Positions 48,769-60,180 of a DNA stretch of 64,000 nucleotides are shown one piece after another. Position 1 is the stretch's first letter, and each line of letters opens with the position of its first letter. The DNA is taken from contig NC_084805.1 of the NCBI RefSeq assembly GCF_963583255.1, positions 6,998,827 to 7,062,826 of the forward strand. The letters are read 5' to 3'. The position numbers and the translations under genes are program-made. Below the pieces are notes generated by a model. It was not told the origin of the DNA and did no database searches. It worked only from the letters and a program-made list of their open reading frames with translations. Origin of the DNA: Pyrus communis (Eukaryota; Streptophyta; Magnoliopsida; Rosales; Rosaceae).

Positions 48769-49407
48769 TTCTTACAAAATCCTACTGCCAAACAGCCAAA
48801 AAGAAAAAAGAAAGCACAAGCCAGAACAACAAATTCAGACTAAACCATTTACCACTAATAACATTCTGAATGACAACCCGATTCAACACTCTCCGACATC
48901 GTATAATTTTGCTTCTACATTTTTACCTCTAAAGAAATATCAAGCCCTCAAGGTGGAAGGTGCAAAGTTCTTACTTTGAAGCAATTGAATGCAAATGTCC
49001 GGAAAAAAAAAAAATTAAAATTACCAACTTGTAACAATTAGGCAGAAAGTTTAGAAATTTATTAATTAATTTTAAAATTTCTGGGGTATAGAACTACTAC
49101 GAACGCCACAAACGCAAAATTGAAATCAAAATCCCAAATGTATAACCCTAATAGTGGCAGAAAGCTAAATTGAAATTAAAACAACCCTAATTCAAAACTA
49201 AAATCCGAAAACGAGTACAACTTACAGAGAGTTTAGGCGAAAAGCGGGGAACAAAGGATGCTGCTTGTGCGCTGTTCGTCTCTCGCTATGTCGACTGGAG
49301 GAAGAAGAAAAGGGCCGACGTGAGGGTTTAGGGTTTATAGAGCTTTTTTTGACGAATTTACCCTTTCTTTCCATTGGAAGATTACCAATTTACCCTTACT
49401 TCCGTGC

Positions 49408-49803
49408 TCTCACTTTTCTCTATATATCTTGTTTTTCCAAGCTTGATAAATCATCACCGATTCTGTAAATTGGGATTTAGGGTTCGTAGCTTCCTCCTCA
49501 AAGCTTCACTCCCCTACTCCTTCAGGTATCGTTAATCTACCTATTCTTCTTTGATATTTTGTTTTTATTTATTTATTTATTTTTTTCTTATCCGTAATTA
49601 GGGGTTTAGTTAAGATTCAATTTTAGGTTTGATTGGTGGCTTAATTGGGGTTTATTAAGCTTAATCGTGATAAGCATGACAACAATTTCCCCCTTTCATT
49701 TGTTTTACATATTCCCTTGTATATTTGTTGCTCAGAAGCATGAATTTTGGAATCTTTTTTATTTGTTCAAATTTTGGGTTTCTTCCGGAAATTTGAATTT
49801 AAA
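49408..49803 (+). repeat. AK6 leader copy of a duplicated promoter/5'-UTR module
   Basis: This stretch pairs with 61317-61623 upstream of LEW1. About 100 bp across CTTGTTTTTCCAAGCTTGAT through CTCCTTCAG and the splice donor GTATCG is almost identical, and similarity continues into the intron. The AK6 copy has about 62 extra bp between two AGCATGA words that are a single AGCATGA in the other copy. Confidence 0.9.
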
Positions 49804-49814
49804 TTCAAGGAAAA

Positions 49815-49950
49815 ACTTTAATGAAAAGCTCTGCTACTGTTTACTTTAACGAAAAACTACATTTTTACACAAAAAAATCAATTCTAGCATTATTCACTTT
49901 ACTCTTTATTTTGCCCTTATTGTTTTTCATTAGTTTTCCTTAAATTTAAT
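49815..49950. mobile_element. Short MITE in the AK6 5'-UTR intron
   Basis: The words TTTAACGAAAAACTACATTTTTACAC and, further on, TATTTTGCCCTTATTG...CATTAGTTTTCC recur in the same order at 52258-52400. It is a small non-coding dispersed repeat. It begins close to where the leader duplication stops matching. Confidence 0.55.
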
Positions 49951-50262
49951 TGTTTGTGGGTTTCTTTTTTGTTTAGGTTTTAAGTTCTGACTATTACACC
50001 ACTGGCTATAGCTCTGTTATGTTTAGTAACAAATGGGTTTCTCGTTGAGTTGGTGTGCTGAGACTATAAGATTGCTTGTGTTGGTTTTTGAAGATCTGAA
50101 AGTGCTTTATGAATTATTTGCAGCTTTGTGATTTTGTCAACTAGATAGTTGTTGTGTTGCGAATCTTGTTACTGTATTTATCTATAGGACTAAAAAATGT
50201 TATCGTTAATTATGTATTAGGTTATCCGCCTCTAATCTAGGCTTTGCCCTCAAGCAGACTAG

Positions 50263-50890
<628 letters not shown>

Positions 50891-51680
50891 TTTCCCATAT
50901 CGTAGTTTTTCCTTGAAACTGCTTGCTGCGTCAAGATTTTGATATGTATTTTCCTTGTACCATCTTCCTTGTCAGTTTTACCATTGTGTGATGTGAGATT
51001 CTCTGCGTTTCCCGCTGTCCATTTTCACATTGTGTTGGACTGCCCTTGTTCTATCAAAACCATATCCTAACTTGGATTACCTTAGGGCCGCGATTGTTTG
51101 GCTGGAATCCATGATTACCTTAGGGCCGCAATTGTATGGCCGGAATCCATGATTACCTTGGGGCCGCGATTGTTCGGCCGGAACCCATGACTGGAGTGGG
51201 AGTTGGTTTCTCATTCTGCAGCGCCGAAGTGTAATGTTTGTTTAAATATAACAGGAAATGGTGTCGGTTTCCCGTTCCAGTAAAGTGCGATTCGCCATTT
51301 GGAGTTTGCAGGTCTCAAAGCTGGAAAGTGAAAGTGAAAACTCAATGGGGCATTTTCCCAATGCATGGTTCAATTGAACTGCCGCGATGTTATCCGGAAG
51401 GACCAAAATTGCTCCATGAATACTGTGATCTTGCTGTACGTAGTTTGCATTAGGGTGTTCAATGTTTCAACTTGATCGAACAAAGAAACAGTTGAAGGCT
51501 GTGTTTGTTTGGTGAGGGGATTTCAATGTCACAAACTCATTGAGACCAAGTTGGTAAGATATCACCAAATGGAGTCCACTTTTGCTTCCCACCTTATTAA
51601 TTATCATTTGATGAAGTTTGACTCAAGTTATTTACTACACAAATCTCAAAAGTTAAACTTATCTAATATCATTAGAAAAC
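50891..51680 (+). other. 3' flank of AK6
   Basis: It presumably contains the 3' UTR, followed by a three-copy 38-bp minisatellite (51075-51188). Open frames further on are short and unrecognised. Confidence 0.5.
51075..51188. repeat. 38-bp minisatellite, three copies
   Basis: Each unit starts GATTACCTTAGGGCCGC and ends GGAATCCAT or GGAACCCAT. The three copies are contiguous, differ at a few positions, and are GC-richer than their surroundings. Confidence 0.9.
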
Positions 51681-51682
51681 AT

Positions 51683-51960
51683 TTTTTTTAGCTAAAATGG
51701 TTATTGAGATTGACATAATTTTTTACTTTGTTCTCTGTTATTTACAATTGGTAGAACTAGTTCTGAGTTTGGTCCACTGCTTATTAAGTTGAGGGTATTT
51801 TTGTCATTATGGCCCTTATCTAACATAGATTTTTCATGGAATGATCAAAATAATTGCTGGTGGACAAACTTATGAACCATTTCTATTCATAGATTTCAAA
51901 TCACATGAACTAAAGTAAGGAGTTATAACAATCTCAAAGACCATTTTGGCTAACAAGCCT
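51683..51960. mobile_element. Small foldback MITE, same family as 52622-53653
   Basis: The left end reads AGCTAAAATGGTTATTGAGA and the reverse-strand right end TAGCCAAAATGGTCTTTGAG. Both resemble the ends of the larger palindrome 660 bp to the right. It is about 280 bp long and has no coding content. Confidence 0.6.
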
Positions 51961-52255
51961 TATAAAAAATCTAATCATAAATGTCATGTAGGTAGTTAAC
52001 AAAAGCGAGATTTCCTATATGTTGAGGACCCCTTTGAAATTTTTGAAAAAATTAAAGACTAATTTGAAATCACACCAAAATATTAAGGAATTTTGGATAC
52101 TTAATTCTTAGAAGAAGAAGAAAAAAAAAAAAAAAACCCACCTATATGGCCCAAAAAAATAAAATTCTTATAGTTTCTCATAAGAAAGTCGCATATTTTG
52201 CCAAATAGCTTGGGTTGTCCAATTTTAAAAGCAGAGGCTTATTTTTAAGAGAATT

Positions 52256-52400
52256 TTAAAGAAAAGCTTTTCATTTTAACGAAAAATCATATTTTTACAC
52301 TAAAAAGTTAATCATGGTACTATTTACTTTATAATTTATTTTGTCATTTTCGTTAAAACTCAAAGTTTCAAGCTCTTTTCATTAGTTTTCATTATTTTTA
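52256..52400. mobile_element. Short MITE, second copy of the 49815 family
   Basis: It shares the ordered words TTTTAACGAAAAATCATATTTTTACAC, then ACTATTTACTTTATAATTTA and CATTAGTTTTC, with the copy at 49815-49950. It is non-coding. Confidence 0.5.
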
Positions 52401-52621
52401 ATCACCATGAAATTTGATTTTAATCTCACTTTATTTTTTTAAATTTAAAATTCGCCACTTTATTTCATGAAATTCAAAATTCGGTATACGTTGTCGTATA
52501 AGTGAGAGGTTAAGTCTACCCTTTTCTTTTTAGTGTAAATACTATCGTTTAATTGTTAAAAAAAAGAGTCAAATATACTGACGTGGATTAGAAAATGGAC
52601 ATATGACCTTCATATGAAAAA

Positions 52622-53653
52622 CGCTTTTTAGCCAAAATGGTCTCTGAGATTTGCATCACTCCTCACTTTGGTCCCTGATATTTCAAATCAATAGAAGTGA
52701 TCCTCGAGATTGTCCACCATCCATCATTTTGTTACTTCTGTTAAAAACTCCGTTAAGTGTCCTAGGCCACTTGACCGGAAGTTTGGGCAAATTTCAAAGC
52801 TTCGTAACTTAATCGTTTCTTAACCAAATTCGACCCATAATATATCAAAATGAAGATAGGAAAATATAGAATAAGATTATATCTATTTGGAAGCCTAATG
52901 ATTGCTAGAGATGGTCGGAAAATAGCCTCAAAGTTGACTGGTCCGAGAGAAAACTGGAAAACTAGCCAGAAACTAGGCAAACTTTAAATGTTCATGACTT
53001 ATTCAATACTCAACGAAATCAAGTGATTCAAAAAAAAAAAAAATCATACTTCTCGATGAGACGAAGAGAATAGTACCTTTTTTAGTAGCTAAATCGCCGT
53101 GGTTTGGCTGGAAAATTGCTCAAAATTGGCTAACTCAAGACCAAGACAGCCACTTTCGAGCCATTTTCCAACCAAACCACGGCGAGTTAGCCACTGAAAA
53201 AGATATCATTCTCTTCATCTCGTCGAGAAGTATGGTTTTTGTTTTTGAATCACTTCATTTCGTTGAGTATTGAAGAAGTTATGAATGTTTAAAATTTGCC
53301 CAGTTTTTGGCGGGATTTTCAGTTTTCCTTCGGACCAGCTAACTTTGAGGCTATTTTCCAACAATCTCCGGAAACCATTGGGCTTCCAAATATTAAAATC
53401 TTATTCTACACTTTCCTATCTTCATTTTGATATATTATGGGTCAAATTTGGTTAAGAAACGATTGAGTTACGAAGCTTTGAAAATTACCCAAACTTCCGG
53501 CCAAGAGCTCTGAGACACTTAATAAAGTTTTTAACGGAAGGACCAAAATGATGGATGGTGGACAATTTCAGGGACCACTTCTATTGATTTGAAATCTTAA
53601 GGATCAAAGTAAGGAGTTATGCGAATCTCAGAAATTATTTTAGTTAAAAAGCC
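52622..53653. mobile_element. Near-perfect foldback (palindromic) element, 1.03 kb
   Basis: The left arm (52622 to about 53135) and right arm (to 53653) are inverted copies along essentially the full length, starting CGCTTTTTAGCCAAAATGGT and, on the reverse strand, GGCTTTTTAACTAAAATAAT. The short central spacer is near 53138. The flanks TATGAAAAA (52613-52621) and TATGAAAAT (53654-53662) look like an 8-9 bp target duplication, suggesting a MULE- or hAT-mobilised element. It has no transposase. Confidence 0.85.
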
Positions 53654-53662
53654 TATGAAAAT

Positions 53663-55867
53663 CAGAAATAAAGCAGATCTGAGTGAATTTTGAGTTTCGA
53701 AAATAATACGTGGCTTTTATTAAGTTTCAAGGGCAAAAGTAGGATTAAAAACGAGTTTTATGTTTGAAAGCTAAAAAATAAGTTCGTCTCTCCCTATAGC
53801 CCATCGAATCCAAGCCCTCTTCATATCTTCTGAATTTCTTTGTTTCTTCTTCTCAGTTGTAAATATTTCCGCTTCTTCGAATTTCTGAATCTTCAATAAC
53901 AATCGGCAGCTTCCTCACCAGGTAATGTCATTTCTTTCAATTTCGTTGTTCAGGGTTTAGTATGTTTTGTTTTTTTTGCCGAGATTGTATGATATTTTAC
54001 TTTTCCCAGCTTTTGTGTTGAATCATATCTACTTTATTATCGTTTAATCCGTTGAAAGCTCTATGATTTTCTCGTATCTAATTTTTGTGAGTATTTGTGC
54101 ACATTAGTATAATGGCAGTAGCAGAACAACTCATTGATGATCAAAGTCTCTGATCCCATTGTTTGAACAAGTTTTTGGTTTTTGCTTAATTTTTTTCGAT
54201 CCATTTGAAATGGAAAAATTGGGATTTTTCAAACAGAGAATTAAAAGTAAGAAAATGGGGTGTTTCGATTTTTGTGTATTTCTCTTCCAAATACAAATGA
54301 TAAAGAGGTCTTCTTTCGGATATAAATAATTGCACTTTCGCTTAAACACCAATTAATAATGTCTTCAATTCTTAATCCCACCCCCTAGAGATATCAAAAT
54401 AGCATTTCGAATTTACTGGTAATTATTAACATTTGAGTTTAAATTTTTCTTAGATGTCACATCCCGGCCCGGGCCCTACCACAACCCGAGCCCGACTCCA
54501 CCGTAGCACGATATTGTCCGCTTTGGGCTTACCATTCCCTCACGGTTTTGTTTTTGGGAACTCACGACCAACTTCCCGGGTCGCCCATCATGGGATTGCT
54601 CTAGCACCCTTCTCACTTAACTTCAGAGTTCCTACGGAACTCGAAGCCAGTGAGCTCCCAAAAGGTCTCGTGCTAGGTAGGGATGAGAATATACAATTAA
54701 GGATCACTTCCCTGGACGATGTGGGATGTTACATTAGATCTCTATGGGACTTGCTTTGTATTTTTGTCGAAGAAGGGATTGAATTTTTATTTTTATTTGG
54801 AGGAAATGGGGAAGCTCTGAGGTGAGGATGAATAAGGAAGTCAGGAGTATTGAGCTGTAGTGGATTTGCGCGGAAATTGTTGCATTTATAAAATAGTTTT
54901 TTGACCCTTATATCCAGGGTTTGGATACGAAATACCTTGTTGCTGTATATTTTCACAAACTTATTGACATGTTGGTATGTCATATGTCAAAGTATAGGTA
55001 CACGAGGATGATTCGTTGGTCTGTATGTAAAATAGTTGTGATTAGGTTAAACTTTGGCTTCTGATGTTCCTTTACTTTTTTAAAGGTGTTCTTTGTTACT
55101 CTATTGGTAGGACTCTGATTCGGTGATCTAATTACTCAATTCCTTGCTATTCTATTCATTGATCTGTATGCGCAATAGCCTGTATTCATTTTATGTAGTT
55201 AATGGTGTACTAACCATGCTTGGTACATAGCTTGGAACATAAAATCGGGGATCTTATAACAGATCTGGTGGCATAAAAGAAAGCTGCTATTACTTTAGCC
55301 TTTTCCTTGTTGAGTCCTGCTTGGGTAAGGTTGTCTGAATATTGTGTCATGTTATACGTTTTGACGATAAGACTGTAAATGTAAGACATGTAACATGAAA
55401 CATTATTGACTGTCGTTGGTTTTGCTGAATAATGTGTCATTTCTCGAAGTATGTGTGGAAACCCCCATAAAAGGAAGCATCATTGACTATCCTCCTTTTA
55501 TTAGGTTGCTTTTCTGTTTAATTTTATGAGATTTGTGAATGTTGATCGGTCTTTGTATGTTACCATCATATTGTAAAATGTTTTCCTTTTTGAATTTAGT
55601 TTCTGCATTTAATGGACTTTGTTATTTGAATGTATGCAATGTAAACCCAGGTTTGAAGTGACATAGGATTTGTGATTTAACACGAAATTCTTGTTCAAAT
55701 TATATAGATAAAAAGAGATTAAATTAAAGATTTTTTTTTTTTTTTCTCTTTCATTGTATTGTTGTTTCAGCATGACTATAAAGTGAGAAGTAAATTATTA
55801 GCTTCCCTCAGTAGTTCATAATTTCCTAACATTTGTACTATATTCATTAGGAAGTACGAGCCTCAAA
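53663..55867 (+). promoter_or_regulatory. MED32 promoter, 5' UTR and 5'-UTR intron
   Basis: A pyrimidine-rich leader (53820-53921) ends at CTCACCAG|GTAATG, a good splice donor (GT at 53922). A matching acceptor TTCATTAG|GAAGTACG lies 18 bp before the MED32 start codon. The intervening intron of about 1.9 kb contains a solo Cassandra-type LTR (54455-54733). The promoter interval is squeezed between this leader and the foldback element ending at 53653. Confidence 0.55.
54455..54733 (-). mobile_element. Solo Cassandra-type LTR with 5S rRNA-like sequence, antisense
   Basis: The plus strand reads TGTCACATCCCGGCCC... to GATGTGGGATGTTACA, the reverse complement of a Cassandra-type LTR. The reverse complement of 5S rRNA lies inside (about 54560-54680): ACTTCCCGGGTCGCCCATCA, then CTTAACTTCAGAGTTCC. 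A perfect 5-bp target duplication, TTAGA, flanks it (54450-54454 and 54734-54738). No internal region is present, so it is a solo LTR formed by recombination. It is inserted in the MED32 5'-UTR intron, opposite to transcription. Confidence 0.9.
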
Positions 55868-56302
55868 ATGGACAGCATTGTAGATTCCCTAAATAGTGCA
55901 TACCAAGAGTTCGTTGTTGCAGCAGCTAATGTGCTCGAATCTAAGGAAACTTCTGGTGGCCAGAAAACAGCAGCCACGGATGCTGCTCTTGAGAATTTTA
56001 AGCAGAAGTGGGAACTTTTCAGAGTCACTTGTGATCAAGCGGAGGAGTTTGTGGAGTCTGTGAAGCAAAGGATTGGCTCAGAGTGCCTGGTGGATGAGGC
56101 AACTGGCTTGGTGGCTGGGAAGTCTGGGCACAGCACAACTGGTCTGCCACCCATTAGTGCGGTTCGGTTGGAACAGATGAGTAAAGCAGTTCGATGGCTT
56201 GTTATAGAACTTCAACATGGCTCTGGAACTGCTGCTGGTACGGCACATTCTCATCCGTCAACTCCTTTTGATGGTAGATTCTCTGAAGATTCAGCTCAAT
56301 AG
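55868..56302 (+). CDS. MED32: Mediator complex subunit 32
   Basis: A single coding exon gives 144 residues. MED32 is a small plant Mediator subunit, usually placed with the tail module, that links transcription factors to RNA polymerase II in the nucleus. The N-terminus MDSIVDSLNSAYQEFVVAAA is the family start. The helical core contains ALENFKQKWELFRVTCDQAE, and the conserved block with VESVKQRIGSECLVDEATG leads to LPPISAVRLEQMSKAVRWLV. The C-terminal tail is Ser/Thr-rich and variable. The length fits the family. The TAG stop is immediately followed by GTATGA, so a splice donor overlaps the stop codon region and an intron in the 3' UTR is possible. LEW1 lies 5.8 kb downstream, as in Arabidopsis. 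Confidence 0.95.
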   Translation: MDSIVDSLNSAYQEFVVAAANVLESKETSGGQKTAATDAALENFKQKWELFRVTCDQAEEFVESVKQRIGSECLVDEATGLVAGKSGHSTTGLPPISAVRLEQMSKAVRWLVIELQHGSGTAAGTAHSHPSTPFDGRFSEDSAQ

Positions 56303-57627
56303 GTATGAAGGTGATTTGATTTCTTACCCTGTATTGAGAGAAGATAATAGGATTCATTGGATGCATTTTTCCGAGCACAATATTGACCATCCCTTCCAAA
56401 TGATTTTGAATGTAGCTTTTAGGTTTTGCTACTTCCTAATTTCCTTGTGTAATTAGGTTGTACTGCATTGGCTCTTTTAATAAACTTAGTACTTAAGTAA
56501 TGGTGGGGAAGACACAAGAATTGGTCATTGAAAGTTATGCGTATCAGATGTGCAGACATTAGCTCACCTAAATCATCATGATATTTGTTCTCGTTTTTGT
56601 ATGTAAACAAGTAGGCATGCAATCTCTCTGAAGTAGGTGCCTCACTATTTATTGTATTGGCAGCTGCTGTAGATCTATTTCTATATCTACACAACCTGAA
56701 AATTGTTGTTTCTAAATGAATCTGTTGTATATTTGTGTTTCAAATTCTTTCATCAAAGACAACTGTTGGGCGTACAATTTCGAATGGAAAGTCGAAAATT
56801 TATATATCTGGTATTTCTTAGTCAGTTCAAACCTCTTGTATGCTTAAATCTTTCTATCAATCCATTTTCTTTGTTATGCATACAATTGTAAATGATTGAG
56901 GATTTCAAAAACTGCTAAAACTCGGTTTATCTTAAAATGTCTGTTCTTTTGTGCTCTGACGTTTAGTTGAGTAATACTATATACTAGAAGGATTGGTACT
57001 GAGTGTTTTGTTTTGCGACATTAGAGCAAAGGAGAACTGATATACTAAAGCTAGCAAGAGACTGTTCTGTCTATGGGCATGGCCGTTAGCAATGCGAATA
57101 TTGTAATACATTAAAGCAAGCTGAGAAAACAAGCTTCCGTGTCCAGCGTTTGGATGATGTGCAGTGTCATGAATTCGGCAGTGATATGAGGTTCCTTGTC
57201 CATGTTTTTCTGCCTTCTGCTATTCGGTTGATAAAGGCTTTCCTTAGAGTCATAGAGCTGCCATTTCTTGCCTAATGTATTGTTACACACCGACAGGGAG
57301 TATTTGTTGTGGGAGTTTTCTTTTTGTAACAGTCGGGCAAGAGCCGCGAACAGCAACTAATGCTTTATTTATAGCACATTTTCCCTTTTATGTCATTTGT
57401 TTTCTTTGTAATTTTTGTGGGTTTAGCTACATGGAGTTTCAGATCAACCAGATGCTGAAGTTGATGCATTATGCTTTGTGATTTGTTTCATCAGTGGGGG
57501 CTTTTGGGGAGTCAAACTTGAATTTTATTTTTAACGTTAGGAAGAGAAGTATCATTAGATCGAAAGGCGGATTAATAGTTTTTAAAGTCGAATTGCACCA
57601 ATCACCAAATTTGAAGTATGGTGGGTG
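56303..57627 (+). other. MED32 3' flank and spacer
   Basis: It should hold the 3' UTR. No other gene was recognised; all open frames are short and unrelated to known families. Confidence 0.4.
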
Positions 57628-59830
57628 ATGAGTCGATATTATACTATATATTTTACCCTAATTTTAGTATTAATTTATTAGTTAGGTAGAATTTTGATAC
57701 TTTGTTATATATTTTCAATGTAGGATATTGGATTTCCTCTCGAGCAAAAAGTGATCAAAATGATGAATTTTGGAGTGATTCTAATTGGAGGATGTTCGTG
57801 TGCTTTTCAAGATGATTGTATCAAAATTCCAGATTTTTCTACCAAGTCGTTTGACTGTGGTGATCAAGGGCAGAGCCAGGATTTTTTCTTGGGTGGGCTA
57901 GTTGAAAATAATACCATAAAATTATATGTTTATTTCTTTTGCTTATATAAAATTATATATTAATCAATATAAAAGAACAACAATATAATATAAACTATTT
58001 TCAAAATCATAATCCTAACCAATAAATTCAAGGACCATATAAATAATTAACCTACTAATTAAATAAAGAGATTAAGAACGTACCAAAGGTGACATTCATT
58101 GGAAAATTGCAACGGAAAGTCAAGAATTGAGGAGATAGGGATTTAATTGTGTATTTAAAGAACTTTATTAATCTTTTCTTGAGTAAGAAGCACAGAAACT
58201 AAATTACATAGGGTAAATGGTCTTTTTCTTTAAAGAATAGAATAAAGGGGGACTGAAGATAGAACTAATTTATAATTTGTATTAGAAAATGTATTATTTA
58301 CTACCTCTCCTCTACTAAATATACATTAAATAATGATCTGTATTGAAATTGAGTAGGCTATAAGCATGAGTTTACAAAAGAATAGTTCTATTCACAAACC
58401 CATTTTACTTCCAACACAGCCTTATTAATATTTTGTTAGTGATCATGTTCAATTCATTCGATCTGAACAACCGGCAATTAAGAGATGTGTGTAAGAAGTA
58501 AAAATGAGTGTATGGATAACACTACCCTTACAGAAAACATTCCTGGGCTACAGCCCACCTTAGCCTTGTGGGTGGCTACGCCATTGGTGGCGATGAAATA
58601 AAGGCCCAGTGCGCAGCTTTTCCAGATTGACGTTTTTGGACGTTTTGAGTATTTTGGAAGTCAAGATGGCGTATTTTGAGGAAGATTCCTTCTGAGAATT
58701 TGTAGGGGATGTCTTTAGCTTTCTAAAGAGACCTTTTGGGACCAAATCGGAGTTGATTTGACCAGTCAAGAGTGTGATTTTCTAAGAACTCCGAATTCTA
58801 GTTCAAATAGGAAACCTTTTATTTTCTATTTTATCATTTAATTATGTTTCCTAGTTTTATTCTAAGACCTTTTCAAGGTAGGGTTTTATTTTCTAGTAGT
58901 ATAAATAAGGCTTGTTAGCCCATTAGGGTTCTCTAGGCAACATTGGAGGAGAACGCACACACTATTCTAGAGGGTTTTTGAAGTTTATTTTCTAAGTGTT
59001 TTCTATCTTTTTTCTATCTCAATAAAATTCCTTTTGTTTTATGGTTGTTTGTAACTAATTTCCGTTTGCTAGGGCGATGCCTGGAGTCTTAGCATGAATA
59101 TGTAGTTTTTATTTAATTGCTTATGATATTATGCATGCATGCTTTGAATTGTTAATCACTGTGCATTAAACTTTCTCTATATCTTAATTCTTAGTTACTA
59201 TTAGAATGTTTAGATAAGTAATCGGATGCAATTCGATCGGAATACCACCGGGGGATTGAGTATTGCCTCTTGTGATTGATAGTTGTAATTTCACCTAGGA
59301 TGAATACCACGTCTTACGGGTTGCATGGTTTTTCAAAGGGTTTTCACAAAGCTTAATGAGTCATGCATGTTTATATTTGCTATGAATACCACAGACGGAT
59401 TGCATGTTTGATATACGTTCTAGCTTGAATACCACGAGTAGAATATGCATTAGGAAAACATAGCCTTCAAAGTTGCATGGGTAATTCATAAGTAATTGAT
59501 AAATCTACATATGATTGTTAAGGGACGGTGGAACCTTAGGCTTTTACAATTTGGTTTTCAAAACTATTTCCTTTTGTTTTCTTTACTTTGTCAAGTTATT
59601 TATTTGTTTTAATTTAAAATTCGTTTTTAATATTCTAGGTCATAAAATCAACTTTTTCCAAACTTTGTTTTCAATAATTAATTAGGAGTTGGTTTTAAAC
59701 ATAAATTATTCATTCAATCCCTGCGAAAGTGACCTTGCTTGAGCCGTTTATACTACAATTACCTTGTTCTCTTGCAAGTATTTTGTGTGTTTTTATCCCT
59801 ATTTTTGAAGGTGGTAAAAATACCTATTAG
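57628..59830 (+). mobile_element. Probable LTR (Ty3/gypsy-like) with a nested insertion
   Basis: It begins TGATGAGTCGATATTATACTATATATTTTACC, a familiar start of plant gypsy-type LTRs, is interrupted at about 57868-58590 by another repeat, and resumes with a TATA-like GTATAAATAAGG (58899). Farther on the phrase GAATACCAC recurs four times (59240-59450). Near 59720 the sequence CAATCCCTGCGAAAGTGACC resembles the 3' part of such LTRs. No internal coding region was seen, so it may be a solo LTR. Both outer boundaries are approximate. Confidence 0.45.
57868..58590. mobile_element. Nested repeat inside the LTR-like sequence
   Basis: The left end (GGCAGAGCCAGGATTTTTTC, then GGGTGGGCTA) and the reverse-strand right end (GGCGTAGCCACCCACAAGGC, then GGTGGGCTGTAGCCC) are related. 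The interior is AT-rich and non-coding. The class is undetermined. Confidence 0.45.
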
Positions 59831-60017
59831 TGTGGAAGAAATGAAAAACTTAAAGTCCTCGGATTATAGTAAAACTTATCCATTTTAATTCTCTCAAATG
59901 GTAGAATTAGAAGGAATGAGTTTCTTTCCTGTCTAATCTACTAATCAGTTATTTACCGGATTGAAGAAGAATACTTTAGTCACTAGTTCACACTTTCGTA
60001 CTTGTTCTTGCACTTAA
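59831..60017. other. Short AT-rich spacer
   Basis: No features were recognised between the LTR-like repeat and the SINE. Confidence 0.4.
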
Positions 60018-60180
60018 TTTTTTTTTTTCTTTAACAACCGATATTATCTAAGGGAGAGGTGGTAGATTTAGTCTCATAATGCACTAGTAATAATGTGGTT
60101 CAAATTCATCTTTGGCGAGAATCAAACCTAATACTTCTCACTTACAAGTAAAGAGGAATACTACTAAACCGTAGTATGAC
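60018..60180 (-). mobile_element. tRNA-derived SINE
   Basis: On the minus strand the head reads ACGGTTTAGTAGTATTCC, similar to a tRNA A-box, and about 35 nt later AGGTTTGATTCTCGCC, similar to a B-box (GGTTCGANTCC). The unit ends in an A-rich tail (plus-strand T run at 60019-60029). The order A-box, B-box, unrelated body, A-tail is that of a plant SINE. The A/B boxes are mutated. No target duplication was resolved. Confidence 0.6.

Noticed and set aside
54454..54825. 123-codon plus-strand open frame
   Set aside because: It is translation of a Cassandra-type LTR containing antisense 5S rRNA-like sequence, not a gene.
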